Shown one piece after another: positions 28,699 to 37,989 of a stretch of DNA of 64,000 bases. The notes under the pieces are model-generated. The model saw only the letters and a program-made list of their open reading frames with translations, had not been told where the DNA came from and searched no databases. This DNA comes from DATKFM01 sp963851215. Lineage in GTDB: Bacteria > Pseudomonadota > Alphaproteobacteria > Dongiales > Dongiaceae. Each line of letters begins with the position of its first letter. Position 1 is the stretch's first letter. The position numbers were made by a program, and so were the translations under genes. The DNA lies in contig CAWKOG010000017.1 in the NCBI GenBank assembly GCA_963851215.1, positions 186,001-250,000 on the forward strand, given 5' to 3'.

Positions 28699-30270
28699 TC
28701 AGCGCCCGAACTGGCGGATCAGCGCCTCGAACTTCGCTTCGCGCTTCGCCAGGATGACGGCGGTCTGGTCTTCATAGACCAACGCGAAGTCACCGCGGTC
28801 GAGCAGGAGTTTCCGCACCGTCGCTCCGGGCGGACACAGGATCAGATCGATCCCATATTTGTCGAGCAGCCCGTCCCAGCCATCGCGGCCGCGCTCGATA
28901 TCAAGATGCTCGCGGAACAGGCGGTCGCCGTAGAGATCGGTGCGCCCGTCGATGAAGACAAGCTGCCGGCCCCGGAAACGATGGATCAGATAGCCGCCGA
29001 AATGCAGGCTGTTGAACATGCGTCCGTCGATCCCCTGCGCCTGCATGAAATCGGTAGCACCGACGGGCATTGCCTTCCGCAGCATGACGTCCTGTTTCGC
29101 CGCCAGCGTCGGATAGTAGATCGCCGCACCCAGAACGATCAGCGCGCAGGCGCCGAAATTCATCAGCGCTTCCGTGCGGCCGAGCGGTGCGGCATCGCCC
29201 GTGGCGGGCCGCCGCCATCTGATGGCAAGGCTTGCCAACGGATTCGCCAGGAGCAGGCCGCCGCGTACTGCCCATGACGCCAGCACGATCATCGTCAGCA
29301 GCGCGAAAGGCACATGCCGGAGGGAAGCGAACCCTGCAGCGATCATCAGGCCGGAAAGGCCGATCTCCGTCAGGTCCGGCCGCTGCCGGCGGTAGATCAG
29401 GCACAGCGCGAACAGGCCGGCGCAGAGGAAATAGAGCTTTCCGTAGAGAGTTTCGAGCGTCGCCGGCTGCCATTCGGACAGCGACTTCGTCGCCTCCATG
29501 TTGACGATCTGGAAGGGATAGAGCAGATGCGCCGGCCCGTCTGGATTGAGGAAACTCGCCAGCAGGCAAAGAACCGCGACGATGCCGAGGGCGCGGAGCT
29601 GCGCAACCGGCATCGCCGTCTCCGCGCGCATCAGCAGGCGCGCCCACTCCATCCCCGCGAAAGCCCAGACGACCGCCAGCCCCACCGCGTAACCGCCATG
29701 CAGATTGACCCAAGCCGCCATCAGCAGCGGCAGCCAGAGAATCAGGCGGCGGTCATCGAGATATTTGGTGAACAGCAGCGCGCGCAGAAACAGGGCGAAC
29801 AGCAGCAGGGTGGCGATCTGCGGCCGCGGCTCGATGAACGGATAAAGCGGCAGCAGCGACGCCAGCGTCAGCGCGATCGCGAAGCCGGCCCGGCCGCTCA
29901 GCCGCCAGCTTGTCGTGAGCAGAATGCCGAAGAATGCAGCGCCCGTTATGGCGCAGAGAAGCCGGACGCCGATATCGCCAAGCCCGGCATAGGCCAGATA
30001 CAGGACAAGCTGGAACAGCCATTCATGGAGCACCCAATGCTGCCCTTCATACATGAAGGAGAATGGGTCCGTGGCCGGCAGCGCCCGGTTCTGCACGATC
30101 AGGCGGCCCGTTTCCAGGTGCCAGTAATAATCCGGATCGAGCAGCATGGGGCAGAAGAACAGCAGCGCGCCGATGGCGACGACGAAGACCGCCAGGCGGC
30201 TCAGCCGGCTCAACCCGGCCGCGGAGTCGAACCACGCCGGTTTCTCCGAATGCGATGCCGAGATTGCCAT
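28699..30270 (-). CDS. Polytopic membrane protein, probable glycosyltransferase-like (GT-C fold)
   Basis: 523 residues with about ten hydrophobic segments in the first 420 and a soluble C-terminal region ending LAKREAKFEALIRQFGR. Near the N-terminus the first loop after a membrane span reads DPDYYWHLETGRLIVQN, an acidic motif like the catalytic loop of dolichol/undecaprenol-phosphate-dependent GT-C enzymes. Divergent genes next door are a GtrB-like GT2, a methyltransferase and a GtrA flippase, which supports a role in transferring a lipid-linked sugar. No specific family name is claimed. The ATG at 30270 (MAISASHSEK) is preferred to one 26 codons earlier. Confidence 0.65.
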   Translation of the reverse strand: MAISASHSEKPAWFDSAAGLSRLSRLAVFVVAIGALLFFCPMLLDPDYYWHLETGRLIVQNRALPATDPFSFMYEGQHWVLHEWLFQLVLYLAYAGLGDIGVRLLCAITGAAFFGILLTTSWRLSGRAGFAIALTLASLLPLYPFIEPRPQIATLLLFALFLRALLFTKYLDDRRLILWLPLLMAAWVNLHGGYAVGLAVVWAFAGMEWARLLMRAETAMPVAQLRALGIVAVLCLLASFLNPDGPAHLLYPFQIVNMEATKSLSEWQPATLETLYGKLYFLCAGLFALCLIYRRQRPDLTEIGLSGLMIAAGFASLRHVPFALLTMIVLASWAVRGGLLLANPLASLAIRWRRPATGDAAPLGRTEALMNFGACALIVLGAAIYYPTLAAKQDVMLRKAMPVGATDFMQAQGIDGRMFNSLHFGGYLIHRFRGRQLVFIDGRTDLYGDRLFREHLDIERGRDGWDGLLDKYGIDLILCPPGATVRKLLLDRGDFALVYEDQTAVILAKREAKFEALIRQFGR

Positions 30271-30453
30271 TGCCCGTGCCCGAGTGACGCTATCGGCAGT
30301 TGTGGCGGAACATGGTGAAGCAAGTATTAACCCATGGCGCACGGTCATGCCGCAGCCGCCCGCCGGCCGGCCTGGAGCGAAAAATAGACTAATGTTAATG
30401 AAGGGTTAGCAATTCTGCCGAATAGTTACGACGCATTCGCGAAAAGGCTAACC

Positions 30454-31449
30454 ATGTCTGAAACGAAGAACGCGGCAGCCCGGGCATCCGCGACTGTCGG
30501 CTTGTCCCTCGTGGTGCCCGTGTTTAACGAGGTCGACACGATCGACCTGTTCCTGGCGCGTGTGCTCCCGATCCTGACCGACCTGATGCAGCATCGCGGC
30601 GGCAGCGGCGCCTTCGAGATCATCTTCGTCGATGATGGCAGCCGCGACGGCACCTTCGCCAAGCTGCAGCAGCTCAGCCGCGAGAATGCCACCATCAAGG
30701 TCATCGGCCTGTCGCGCAATTTCGGCAAGGATGCTGCCCTGTCCGCCGGCCTTGATTTTTCGCGCGGTGCGGCCGTTATCCCGGTCGATGTCGATCTGCA
30801 GGATCCGCCGGAGACCATCCCGGAACTCTATGCCAAGTGGCTCGAAGGCTATGACGCCGTCTTTGCCACTCGCGCCGATCGCTCGTCCGACGGGTTCGCC
30901 AAGCGGATCACCGCCAACGCCTTTTATCGGGTGTTCAATCGCATCGCCGATACGGAGATTCCGCCCAACGCCGGCGACTTCCGCCTGCTGGACCGCAATG
31001 TCGTCGACGCGCTGAAGCTGCTGCCGGAGCGCAACCGCTTCATGAAGGGCATGTATGCCTGGGTCGGCTTCCGGCAAACCTCCGTGCCGATGGTCCGGGA
31101 AAAGCGCTCGGCGGGCAGTTCCAAGTTTCCCGGCTTGCGCCTGTGGAGTTTCGCCCTCGACGGGATCATCGCCTTCAGCACCATGCCGCTGCGGCTCTGG
31201 ACCTATGTCGGCGCCTTCATCGCCGCAGCCGACTTGCTCTATGCGCTGTTCCTCGTGCTCCGCACCATCATTCTCGGCGTGGATGTGCCCGGCTATGCCT
31301 CGCTCATGGTCGTCGTGCTGCTCATGGGCGCGATCAATCTGATCACCCTCGGCATTTTCGGCGAGTACCTGGCGCGCGTTTATACCGAGGTCAAGGGACG
31401 GCCCCTTTACGTCGTCCGCGACAGCATCGGATTTCAAGAACTCGAGTGA
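30454..31449 (+). CDS. Family 2 glycosyltransferase, GtrB / DPM1-like (undecaprenyl-phosphate sugar transferase)
   Basis: 331 residues. The GT2 catalytic domain (about 15-200) has SLVVPVFNE, FVDDGSRDGT, LSRNFGKDAAL and VPVDVDLQDPPE, with the nucleotide- and metal-binding Asp residues. Two membrane spans follow at about 235-260 and 270-300, the GtrB topology that loads a sugar onto undecaprenyl phosphate at the inner face of the membrane. It heads a tight three-gene set with the methyltransferase (21 bases) and GtrA. Confidence 0.88.
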   Translation: MSETKNAAARASATVGLSLVVPVFNEVDTIDLFLARVLPILTDLMQHRGGSGAFEIIFVDDGSRDGTFAKLQQLSRENATIKVIGLSRNFGKDAALSAGLDFSRGAAVIPVDVDLQDPPETIPELYAKWLEGYDAVFATRADRSSDGFAKRITANAFYRVFNRIADTEIPPNAGDFRLLDRNVVDALKLLPERNRFMKGMYAWVGFRQTSVPMVREKRSAGSSKFPGLRLWSFALDGIIAFSTMPLRLWTYVGAFIAAADLLYALFLVLRTIILGVDVPGYASLMVVVLLMGAINLITLGIFGEYLARVYTEVKGRPLYVVRDSIGFQELE

Positions 31450-31470
31450 AAAATCAGCGGATCAGGAGCA

Positions 31471-32199
31471 ATGGACCCCGCAATCTACAACCGCATGGCG
31501 GACGTCGAAGACAGCCACTGGTGGTTCGCCGCGCGCCGCCAGCTGATCGCGGGCCTGATCGCCCGGCGGATCGCCCCATCGGCGAATGCGAATGTCCTGG
31601 AGGCCGGCTGCGGCACCGGCGGCAATCTCGCCATGCTCGGGCAATTCGGCCGCGTCCGCGCGTTCGAACCCGACCAGTCCGCGCGCGCGCGGGCGGCGGC
31701 GAAATCGGGCCTCGATATCCAGCCCGGATTCCTGCCCCATGACTTGCCGGCGGATTACGATGGCTTCGACCTGATCGCCGCCCTCGATGTGCTCGAGCAT
31801 GTGGACGACGATCTCGGCAGCTTCCGCGCGCTGGGGCAACGCTTGCGGCCGGGCGGTCATCTGTTCGTCACCGTGCCGGCCTATCCGTCCCTGTGGAGCC
31901 GCCACGACGATCTGCACCATCACAAGCGCCGCTATGACAAGTCGCGGCTGCTGCAGGCGTTCGGCGGCGCCGGCCTGGCGCCGCGCTTCCTGAGCTTCTT
32001 CAACACGCTGCTGTTTCCGCTCGTCCTGACCAAGCGGCTGGTGGACCGTGCCACCAACGGCGGCGGCGATGACGACCGCTTGCCGCCGCCGCTGATCAAC
32101 GAAATGTTGCGGCGCGTGTTTGCCGCCGAGCGCCACGCGCTGAGCCGCACCGCGCTGCCTTTCGGCCTATCGCTCGTCGCCATTGCCCAGCGTCCCTGA
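31471..32199 (+). CDS. Class I SAM-dependent methyltransferase
   Basis: 242 residues. Motif I is VLEAGCGTGGNLAMLG, followed by the acidic FEPDQSARAR strand end and LDVLEHVDDD, the usual SAM-binding layout. The C-terminal part (FFNTLLFPLVLTKRL) is hydrophobic, so it may touch the membrane. Its place between GtrB and GtrA suggests methylation of a lipid-linked sugar or related precursor; this is inferred from context only. Confidence 0.82.
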   Translation: MDPAIYNRMADVEDSHWWFAARRQLIAGLIARRIAPSANANVLEAGCGTGGNLAMLGQFGRVRAFEPDQSARARAAAKSGLDIQPGFLPHDLPADYDGFDLIAALDVLEHVDDDLGSFRALGQRLRPGGHLFVTVPAYPSLWSRHDDLHHHKRRYDKSRLLQAFGGAGLAPRFLSFFNTLLFPLVLTKRLVDRATNGGGDDDRLPPPLINEMLRRVFAAERHALSRTALPFGLSLVAIAQRP

Positions 32200-32200
32200 G

Positions 32201-32593
32201 ATGAGCGCCGCTACCCTTCGCCAGTTCCTGCGCTTCGGTCTGGTCGGCATCGCCGCCAGCCTGACGCATATCGCCGTGGCGCTGACGCTGATCGAACAGG
32301 CGGGGATCGACGTCATGGCGGCGAACGCGCTGGCGTTCTGCGTCGCCGTGCTGGTTTCCTATGCCGGCAACCATGCCTGGACATTCCGCGCCGACGGCCG
32401 TCACGGCCGGCATTTTCCCCGATTCCTCGCCACATCCCTGGCCGGCCTTGCCCTGAACCAGGCGATCGTCTTCGTGGCCACCAGGCATTTCGGCCTCGGC
32501 TATCTCGGCGCAATCCTCATCGTCGTGGTGCTGGTGCCTCTGCTGACCTTCGCCGCCAGCAAACTCTGGGCCTTCGCCGGCGCCCGCGCGTAG
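32201..32593 (+). CDS. GtrA-family membrane protein (lipid-linked sugar flippase)
   Basis: 130 residues with four hydrophobic spans and the GtrA pattern: RFGLVGIAASLTHIAVAL at the start and VSYAGNHAWTFRADGRHGRHF in the middle. GtrA proteins are thought to flip undecaprenyl-phosphate-sugar for surface polysaccharide modification. ATG at 32201 follows the methyltransferase TGA by one base. Convergent with ohr, three bases apart. Confidence 0.88.
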   Translation: MSAATLRQFLRFGLVGIAASLTHIAVALTLIEQAGIDVMAANALAFCVAVLVSYAGNHAWTFRADGRHGRHFPRFLATSLAGLALNQAIVFVATRHFGLGYLGAILIVVVLVPLLTFAASKLWAFAGARA

Positions 32594-32596
32594 TCC

Positions 32597-33034
32597 CTAC
32601 CCGCCCACCACCTCGATCTGCACATCCACATTGTTCCGGGTCGCGTGCGAGTACGGGCAGATCTCCTCATGGGCCTTCTTCACCAGCGCGGCGAGGTCCG
32701 CCTGGGGCAGACTCTTGTCCTCGACACGCATTTTCACGGCCAGGCCAAAGCCGCCGAGGTCGCGCGGGCCGATGGAAACGGCGGCGGTGACTATCGCCTT
32801 TGTCGTGTCCTTCTTCTGCTGCTTGGCGACGAAGTCCAGCGCGCCGTTGAAGCAGGCGGCATAGCCGGCGGCGAACAGATGCTCCGGCGTGCTGGTGTTC
32901 GGCTTGCCCGGCCCGCCCATTTCCTTCGGAACCGACAGGTTGACCGCGACCGAATGATCGCTGGCTTCGGCATGGCCATTGCGGCCGCCGGTCGAGGTGG
33001 CTGTTGCGGTGAACAGCGTCTTGATCTTGTCCAT
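32597..33034 (-). CDS. ohr: Organic hydroperoxide resistance protein (Ohr, OsmC family)
   Basis: 145-residue thiol peroxidase for organic hydroperoxides. Both catalytic cysteines are visible, in AAGYAACFNGALDFVA and EICPYSHATRNNVDV, and the N-terminal LFTATATSTGGRNG is the usual Ohr strand. The start at 33034 has a textbook AGGAGGA site six bases upstream; longer frames are unsupported. No OhrR regulator is adjacent. Confidence 0.92.
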   Translation of the reverse strand: MDKIKTLFTATATSTGGRNGHAEASDHSVAVNLSVPKEMGGPGKPNTSTPEHLFAAGYAACFNGALDFVAKQQKKDTTKAIVTAAVSIGPRDLGGFGLAVKMRVEDKSLPQADLAALVKKAHEEICPYSHATRNNVDVQIEVVGG

Positions 33035-33348
33035 GATTCCTCCTGATGGATCGATGGGGCATTCCGGTCCGGATTGCATACCATTGGCGGCCGGGTTTGG
33101 CATCCGCTGTTAACTTCTGACGCGCGCTCGATTTCCAACCTTCTCTCTTCAAGATTGTCAGCGAAATCGAAGAAACTCCGTGATTCTCAGCATTCTTGCG
33201 CGCGCGCTCCGAAGCATCGCGCGCCCGGTCGCATTGACCGTCGCGTCCGGCCGTTAACCACCAATTGACCTTTCGGCGTCACACTTCCCCGCAGTCCGGC
33301 GATTTGTCGGCTGTAGCACCGGCCTCAAGGATTTCCGGGAGCACAGTG
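33035..33348. other. Divergent intergenic region between ohr and the Sel1 gene
   Basis: 314 bases with no supported coding frame. It must hold the promoters of both genes. I see no convincing operator palindrome for an OhrR-type regulator. Confidence 0.5.
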
Positions 33349-34590
33349 ATGTCGCGCAAGCCCCTGTCTCTCACATACGCCGTCATTGCGCTGCTCGCGC
33401 TCGCGCTTTTTTCCGCGCCTGCGCAGGCGGATTTGGCGGCAGGCAACGCTGCCTACCAGGCCGGCGACTATACAACGGCGCTGACCGAACTTGTGCCGGT
33501 CGCCGAGCGCGGCAATGTCGAAGCACAGGCTATCGTCGGCAGGATCTTTCTCGACGGCAAGGGCGTGGCGAAGGACAGGGCGCGGGCGGCAAAGTATCTC
33601 ACCGCAGCGGCCAGAGCCGGAAATCCACAAGCGCAGAGCGATCTCGGCGAGATGTATCGCGAAGGCCTCGGCCTGCCGAAGGACGATGCAAGGGCGTTGC
33701 ACTGGTATCGCCTCGCCGCCGAGCAGGGTGACAGTCAAGCGCAATACCACGCCGGCCTGCTGCTGCTGGACGGGCGCGGCGGCCACAAGGATGTGCCACA
33801 GGGCATGAAATTGCTGACCCGTGCAGCCGAGAACGGCAATATGACCGCCGCCCTGCGCCTCGGCGATATCTACGCCGAAGGTGCGGCCGCTCCGGCCGTT
33901 CCGATGGCGCCTCACCTCGCCTCGATCTGGTACGAGCAGGCGTCCCTGGAGGGCAACGCCACGGCGCAACAGAAGCTTGGCGTGCTCTACCGTGACGGCG
34001 TCGGTGTGCCGCAGAATGCTCTCAAGGCATATTCCCTTTTTCGCCAATCGGCGGAATCCGGCGATCAATGGGGCGAGTACTATTTCGGCGACGCCTACCG
34101 GAACGGCAGCGGCATCGCGCGCGACTACGATATCGCCCGCCAGTGGTTCACGAAGTCGGCGCAGCAGGGCAACGCGGCGGCGATGATCGCCCTCGGCGAT
34201 ATAAATCGCGATGGCAAGGGTTCGAAGCGCAACTATCCGGCGGCGATGGACTGGTACTTGAAGTCGGTCGCAGCGGGAAATTTCACGGCGGCCTATAATA
34301 TCGGCAAGCTCTACAGTTGCGGCTGGGGCGTGCAGCAGGATTATGGGCAGGCAATGGATTGGTTTCGCAAGGGCGCCGACCGCGGCGATGCACGTAGCAT
34401 GTATGGCATCGCCACGCTGCATCGGCGCGGCGAAGGCCTGGCCGCCGACCCGGACACGGCCCGCGCCTGGTATCTCAAGGCGTGGCAGCGCGGGTTCAAG
34501 GTCGCGGAACCCTGGGCGACCACGCCGATCGCCCGCTGGGGCAAGCTGGACGGCAAGCGCGCCTGCACCAAGCGATATCCGGAGGCCTGA
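33349..34590 (+). CDS. Secreted Sel1-repeat protein
   Basis: 413 residues. An N-terminal signal peptide runs to about residue 27 (LTYAVIALLALALFSAPAQA). The rest is about nine tandem Sel1-like helical repeats of 36-38 residues with the pattern A-x3-LG-x2-Y-x2-G-x-GV-x3-D-x3-A-x2-W-(Y/F)-x2-AA, for example DARALHWYRLAAEQGDSQAQ and YDIARQWFTKSAQQGNAAAM. Such proteins act as periplasmic protein-interaction scaffolds; no enzyme domain is present. Start chosen so that the signal peptide is N-terminal. Stands alone. Confidence 0.85.
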   Translation: MSRKPLSLTYAVIALLALALFSAPAQADLAAGNAAYQAGDYTTALTELVPVAERGNVEAQAIVGRIFLDGKGVAKDRARAAKYLTAAARAGNPQAQSDLGEMYREGLGLPKDDARALHWYRLAAEQGDSQAQYHAGLLLLDGRGGHKDVPQGMKLLTRAAENGNMTAALRLGDIYAEGAAAPAVPMAPHLASIWYEQASLEGNATAQQKLGVLYRDGVGVPQNALKAYSLFRQSAESGDQWGEYYFGDAYRNGSGIARDYDIARQWFTKSAQQGNAAAMIALGDINRDGKGSKRNYPAAMDWYLKSVAAGNFTAAYNIGKLYSCGWGVQQDYGQAMDWFRKGADRGDARSMYGIATLHRRGEGLAADPDTARAWYLKAWQRGFKVAEPWATTPIARWGKLDGKRACTKRYPEA

Positions 34591-34747
34591 GCCCGGCCGC
34601 GTCCTTGCTGCAGCGCGACGCGCTGTCTAGACTGGCGAAGCGGAACTGATTCCGCGCTAGCAGCCGGTATCGTTCCGCTTCCGCCATGGCCATCGACATT
34701 GCAAACCTGACGCGCCGCAGCTGCCGTCCGCGGCCCGAGAGCCGGCC

Positions 34748-35665
34748 GTGAGCCTCTGGCGCCTGCTGCTCATTGCCATCGTCATCATCGACGGCGCGGC
34801 GTGGGGCGGCCTCTACACGGTCGCCAAGGCGGTGATCGATCGCGGCGCGCATCCCCTCGGCGTCGCGGTCTATGAAGGCCTCGGCGCGGGCATCTTCCTG
34901 CTGTCGATCTGCCTGCTCACTGGCCGCCGCCTGCCGATCGCGCTCAGGGATCTGCGTTTCTACCTGATCAATGGCGTGCTCGGCGTCAGCATTCCGGCTG
35001 TGGCGATCTTCTTTGCAACAGAGCATTTGCCTGTCGGCATCGTCACCCTCTTCTTCGCCCTCGTCCCCGTGATGACTTATGGCTTCGCGCTGGCGGCCGG
35101 CATGGAGGGCGTGGATGCGATGCGGGTGGGCGGCATTGTCTGCGGCCTCCTGGGCATGCTGCTGATCGTCCTGCCGGACGCCAGCTTGCCCAATCCGGCG
35201 GCGGTGGGCTGGGTGTTGATCGGTTTTGCTGCCTGCTCCTGCTATGCGGTCCAGAGCGTCTACATCGCCAAGCGGACGCCGTCGCATATCGACACGCTGA
35301 TGATGGCGGCAGGAACCATGCTCTGCGGCGGCGGCGTGCTGCTGCCGATCGGCATCGCCACCGGCACGGTGGTGGCGCCCTGGCCGCCCAATGACCTTAT
35401 CGTGCTGGGGCTGGTCGCGGTCGGCGCGATCAACTGCGCGGCGATCCTGCTGTTCTTCTGGTTGATCCGCGTCGCCGGCCCGGTGTTCGCGGTGCAGACC
35501 GGCGCGACCACCATCCTGGCCGGCGTGATCTTCGGCTACGTCCTGTTCGACGAGCGGCTCAGCCTATGGGTCTGGGGCGCCATCGCGATGATGGCCATCG
35601 GCGTGATTCTGGTGCAGCCGCGGTCGAAAGCCGCGGCGATTCAAGCCGCCGAAAAGCGCTTGTAG
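34748..35665 (+). CDS. EamA/DMT-family transporter
   Basis: 305 residues, nearly all membrane, with about ten spans arranged as two EamA repeats (the second begins near NPAAVGWVLIGFAACS). GTG start at 34748. Substrate unknown; the family exports metabolites or amino acids. Its last 25 bases overlap the end of cbtA on the opposite strand. Confidence 0.82.
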   Translation: MSLWRLLLIAIVIIDGAAWGGLYTVAKAVIDRGAHPLGVAVYEGLGAGIFLLSICLLTGRRLPIALRDLRFYLINGVLGVSIPAVAIFFATEHLPVGIVTLFFALVPVMTYGFALAAGMEGVDAMRVGGIVCGLLGMLLIVLPDASLPNPAAVGWVLIGFAACSCYAVQSVYIAKRTPSHIDTLMMAAGTMLCGGGVLLPIGIATGTVVAPWPPNDLIVLGLVAVGAINCAAILLFFWLIRVAGPVFAVQTGATTILAGVIFGYVLFDERLSLWVWGAIAMMAIGVILVQPRSKAAAIQAAEKRL

Positions 35666-36360
35666 AAGAAACCCGACGCGGCGCCCAGCGCCAGCCAGAA
35701 CAGCAGCATCGTCACCATGACCACGAGGATGAACTCGTGGGCCAGGGATTCCGGCGCCAGGCCGCCATGGGCCTCCGGCTGCGGCGCGCCGATGATGTGC
35801 GGCGCCGCGATGAGTGCAACGGCGGCGACGTAGTACTGGATGCGCCGGCCATAGACGATCAGTGCGATGCCGCCGCCTGTGGCCAGCACTGTGGCCCACC
35901 ACCAAAGCTGACGGTCGGCCAGCGGGGCCGCTTCCGTTCCCGGCACTTCCGGCGGCAGCCCGAGCGACGGCGCCAGCATGAAGCTCGCAAAACCCGCCAG
36001 GCCCCAGAGCAAACCGCGCTTCAGCGTCGCTTCGCCGGTCATCGCGAAGCCGGCGCCCAGCAGCAGCGAGAAGCCGACGGCCATCAGCGTGTTGGTCAGC
36101 AGGGTGTAGAGCAGCCGCTCCGCGCCATCTTCCGGCGCCCAGGCCTCGGCGTCATGCTCATGGGAATGCGCAACCGCCGTTTCCTCGGTCGCGGCATCGG
36201 CTGTCACCGCCGCTGCCTCGCCGGCGTTCTCATAGGTCTCGGCCTCCAGGATCAGCGGCACGACACCGACATGGCCGATGTTCTGCAGCAGCGTCAGCAA
36301 GGCGCCGCCGATCAGACCGGCGACAACTGCGGTGAACAGAATCTGGCGGAAGACGGACAT
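35641..36360 (-). CDS. cbtA: CbtA, cobalt transporter subunit
   Basis: 239-residue membrane protein of the CbtA family, found beside CbtB and cobalamin genes and predicted to import cobalt. It starts FRQILFTAVVAGLIGGALLTL, has a His/Glu-rich loop HSHEHDAEAW (about residues 68-77) that could bind metal, then the conserved GFSLLLGAGFAMTG and GLLWGLAGFASFMLAPSLGLPPE segments. It follows cbtB by 28 bases and lies at the end of the cobA-cobB-cbtB-cbtA run. Confidence 0.9.
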   Translation of the reverse strand: MSVFRQILFTAVVAGLIGGALLTLLQNIGHVGVVPLILEAETYENAGEAAAVTADAATEETAVAHSHEHDAEAWAPEDGAERLLYTLLTNTLMAVGFSLLLGAGFAMTGEATLKRGLLWGLAGFASFMLAPSLGLPPEVPGTEAAPLADRQLWWWATVLATGGGIALIVYGRRIQYYVAAVALIAAPHIIGAPQPEAHGGLAPESLAHEFILVVMVTMLLFWLALGAASGFFYKRFSAA

Positions 36361-36388
36361 GACCTACCCGATATGCTGGAATGGGAAA

Positions 36389-36580
36389 TTAGTGGCAGGG
36401 AAACGCGGCGCCGTGGCGGGTATCGTGGGCGGCGTTGTGCAGCACATCGGAACCGGCAAACCCGACCATCGTGATGACGAAAAGACCGATCGCGGCGGCG
36501 AGCGCGGCGGGTACAACGACGGCGGCCCGGCTGCCGGCGGCACTGGTCTTCAGCGTCTTGGTTTCGTTGGGGGATTCCAT
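36389..36580 (-). CDS. cbtB: CbtB, cobalt transporter small subunit
   Basis: 63 residues with one membrane span (VVVPAALAAAIGLFVITMV) and the diagnostic C-terminal histidine cluster HNAAHDTRHGAAFPCH, which is proposed to bind cobalt. Small size and position before cbtA are typical. About 100 bases separate it from cobB; no B12 riboswitch was found in that gap. Confidence 0.9.
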   Translation of the reverse strand: MESPNETKTLKTSAAGSRAAVVVPAALAAAIGLFVITMVGFAGSDVLHNAAHDTRHGAAFPCH

Positions 36581-36684
36581 GGCGGAAGCGACTCCTCTGT
36601 TCTAATTGGCAAACCATGCCGGAACCGTCCGGACTCGGCAAGATGCAAGCCGACAGCAAAACGCCGGGAAGCGACCTGCGGGCC

Positions 36685-37989
36685 TCAAGCCAAATCGATG
36701 AGGTGACAGAAGGAGCCGGCGACCCTGCCCCGGCGCAGGCCCATGGGCCCCACGGACTCGCCTCGGGCGTTTGCGGCACCGAACAGAGGGTCGCCGTCCT
36801 CCCGCAGGATGGTAGCGTAGTGGAACTCGTGGCCGCGGAACTTCTGGCCGGTCCGGCCGATGGCGGTATCGGCCTGCAGGGCGACCTGACGGTATCCCAG
36901 ATGGAGGCGCCGCTCGGCGAAGTTGGTGGCCACCGGCAGCAGGCCGGCCATGGCGTGGCGTCGGCCGTCGGCATCCACCAGGGATTCGCCCAACACCATG
37001 TAACCGCCGCATTCGCCATAGACCGCCGCGCCGCGCGCTGCGGCCCGGCGAATTCCATCCTTGAACCGCTCGGCGGTGGCGAGCCGACCGCCATGAAGCT
37101 CCGGATAGCCGCCGGGCAGGTACACGGCGTCCGCATCCTCAGCCGGCGGCTCATCGGCCAGCGGCGAGAAGAAGCTGAGATCGGCACCCTGCCGCTGCCA
37201 TCCTTCCAGCGCTGCCGGATAGACGAAGGAGAACGCGGTGTCCCGGGCGATTGCGATTCGCTGGCCGAGCGGCGGCGTGGCCAACTCCGTCCCGGCATCG
37301 GCCACCTGGAGCGGCCCGGCCAGATCGGCGAGACGCTGGAGATCGACCGTCGCCTCCACGCATTGGGCGGCGCGGCCCACGAACTCCTCCAGCCGCTCAT
37401 GCTCGACCGCCTGCACCAGGCCCAGATGCCGGTCCGGCAGCGCCAGCGCCGCATCACGGGCCACGGCGCCCAGCACCGGCAGCCCCAGCGGCGCCACGGC
37501 CTGGCGCAGCATGGCCTCATGGGCCGGCCCGCCAACGCGGTTGAAGATCACGCCGGATACCGGCACATCGGCGCGGTGGCCCATGAATCCCCGCAACAAA
37601 GCGGCGACCGACGCCGCCTGGCCCCGGACATCCACCACCAGCACCACCGGCAGCCCGGTCAGTACCGCCACATCCGCCGTCGAACCGGAGTTGTCGGCGG
37701 CGCCGTCGAACAGGCCCATGACGCCCTCGCCGACGATCAGGTCGGAATCGTCGTCCAACCGCCGCAGGATCTGCGCCACCGTCGCCGGCCGCATGGCCCA
37801 GAGGTCGATATTGAAGCTCGGCCGGCCGGTGGCGGCGGCGTGAAAAGCCGGATCGATGTAGTCGGGGCCGACCTTGAATGCGCCGATGCGCGGATACTGC
37901 CGCGACAGGGCTCGGAGCAGGCCCAGCGTCAGCACGGTCTTGCCGCTGCCGGAAGCGGGCGCGGCAAGGATGACGCCCCGCGCGGCCAT
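36685..37989 (-). CDS. cobB: Cobyrinate a,c-diamide synthase
   Basis: 434 residues. It amidates the a and c side chains of (hydrogeno)byrinate using glutamine and ATP. The P-loop is APASGSGKTVLTLGLL near the N-terminus, with GPDYIDPAFH and EGVMGLFDG following. The C-terminal class I glutaminase-like domain has AVYGECGGYMVLGE with the nucleophile Cys, and ends FCHLIDLA. The ATG at 37989 overlaps the cobA stop as TGATG, so the 54 extra upstream codons open in this frame are rejected. Confidence 0.93.
   Translation of the reverse strand: MAARGVILAAPASGSGKTVLTLGLLRALSRQYPRIGAFKVGPDYIDPAFHAAATGRPSFNIDLWAMRPATVAQILRRLDDDSDLIVGEGVMGLFDGAADNSGSTADVAVLTGLPVVLVVDVRGQAASVAALLRGFMGHRADVPVSGVIFNRVGGPAHEAMLRQAVAPLGLPVLGAVARDAALALPDRHLGLVQAVEHERLEEFVGRAAQCVEATVDLQRLADLAGPLQVADAGTELATPPLGQRIAIARDTAFSFVYPAALEGWQRQGADLSFFSPLADEPPAEDADAVYLPGGYPELHGGRLATAERFKDGIRRAAARGAAVYGECGGYMVLGESLVDADGRRHAMAGLLPVATNFAERRLHLGYRQVALQADTAIGRTGQKFRGHEFHYATILREDGDPLFGAANARGESVGPMGLRRGRVAGSFCHLIDLA

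Noticed and set aside
36581..36684. B12 riboswitch upstream of cbtB
   Set aside because: No GCCACTG box or other conserved blocks; the gap is shorter than an aptamer.
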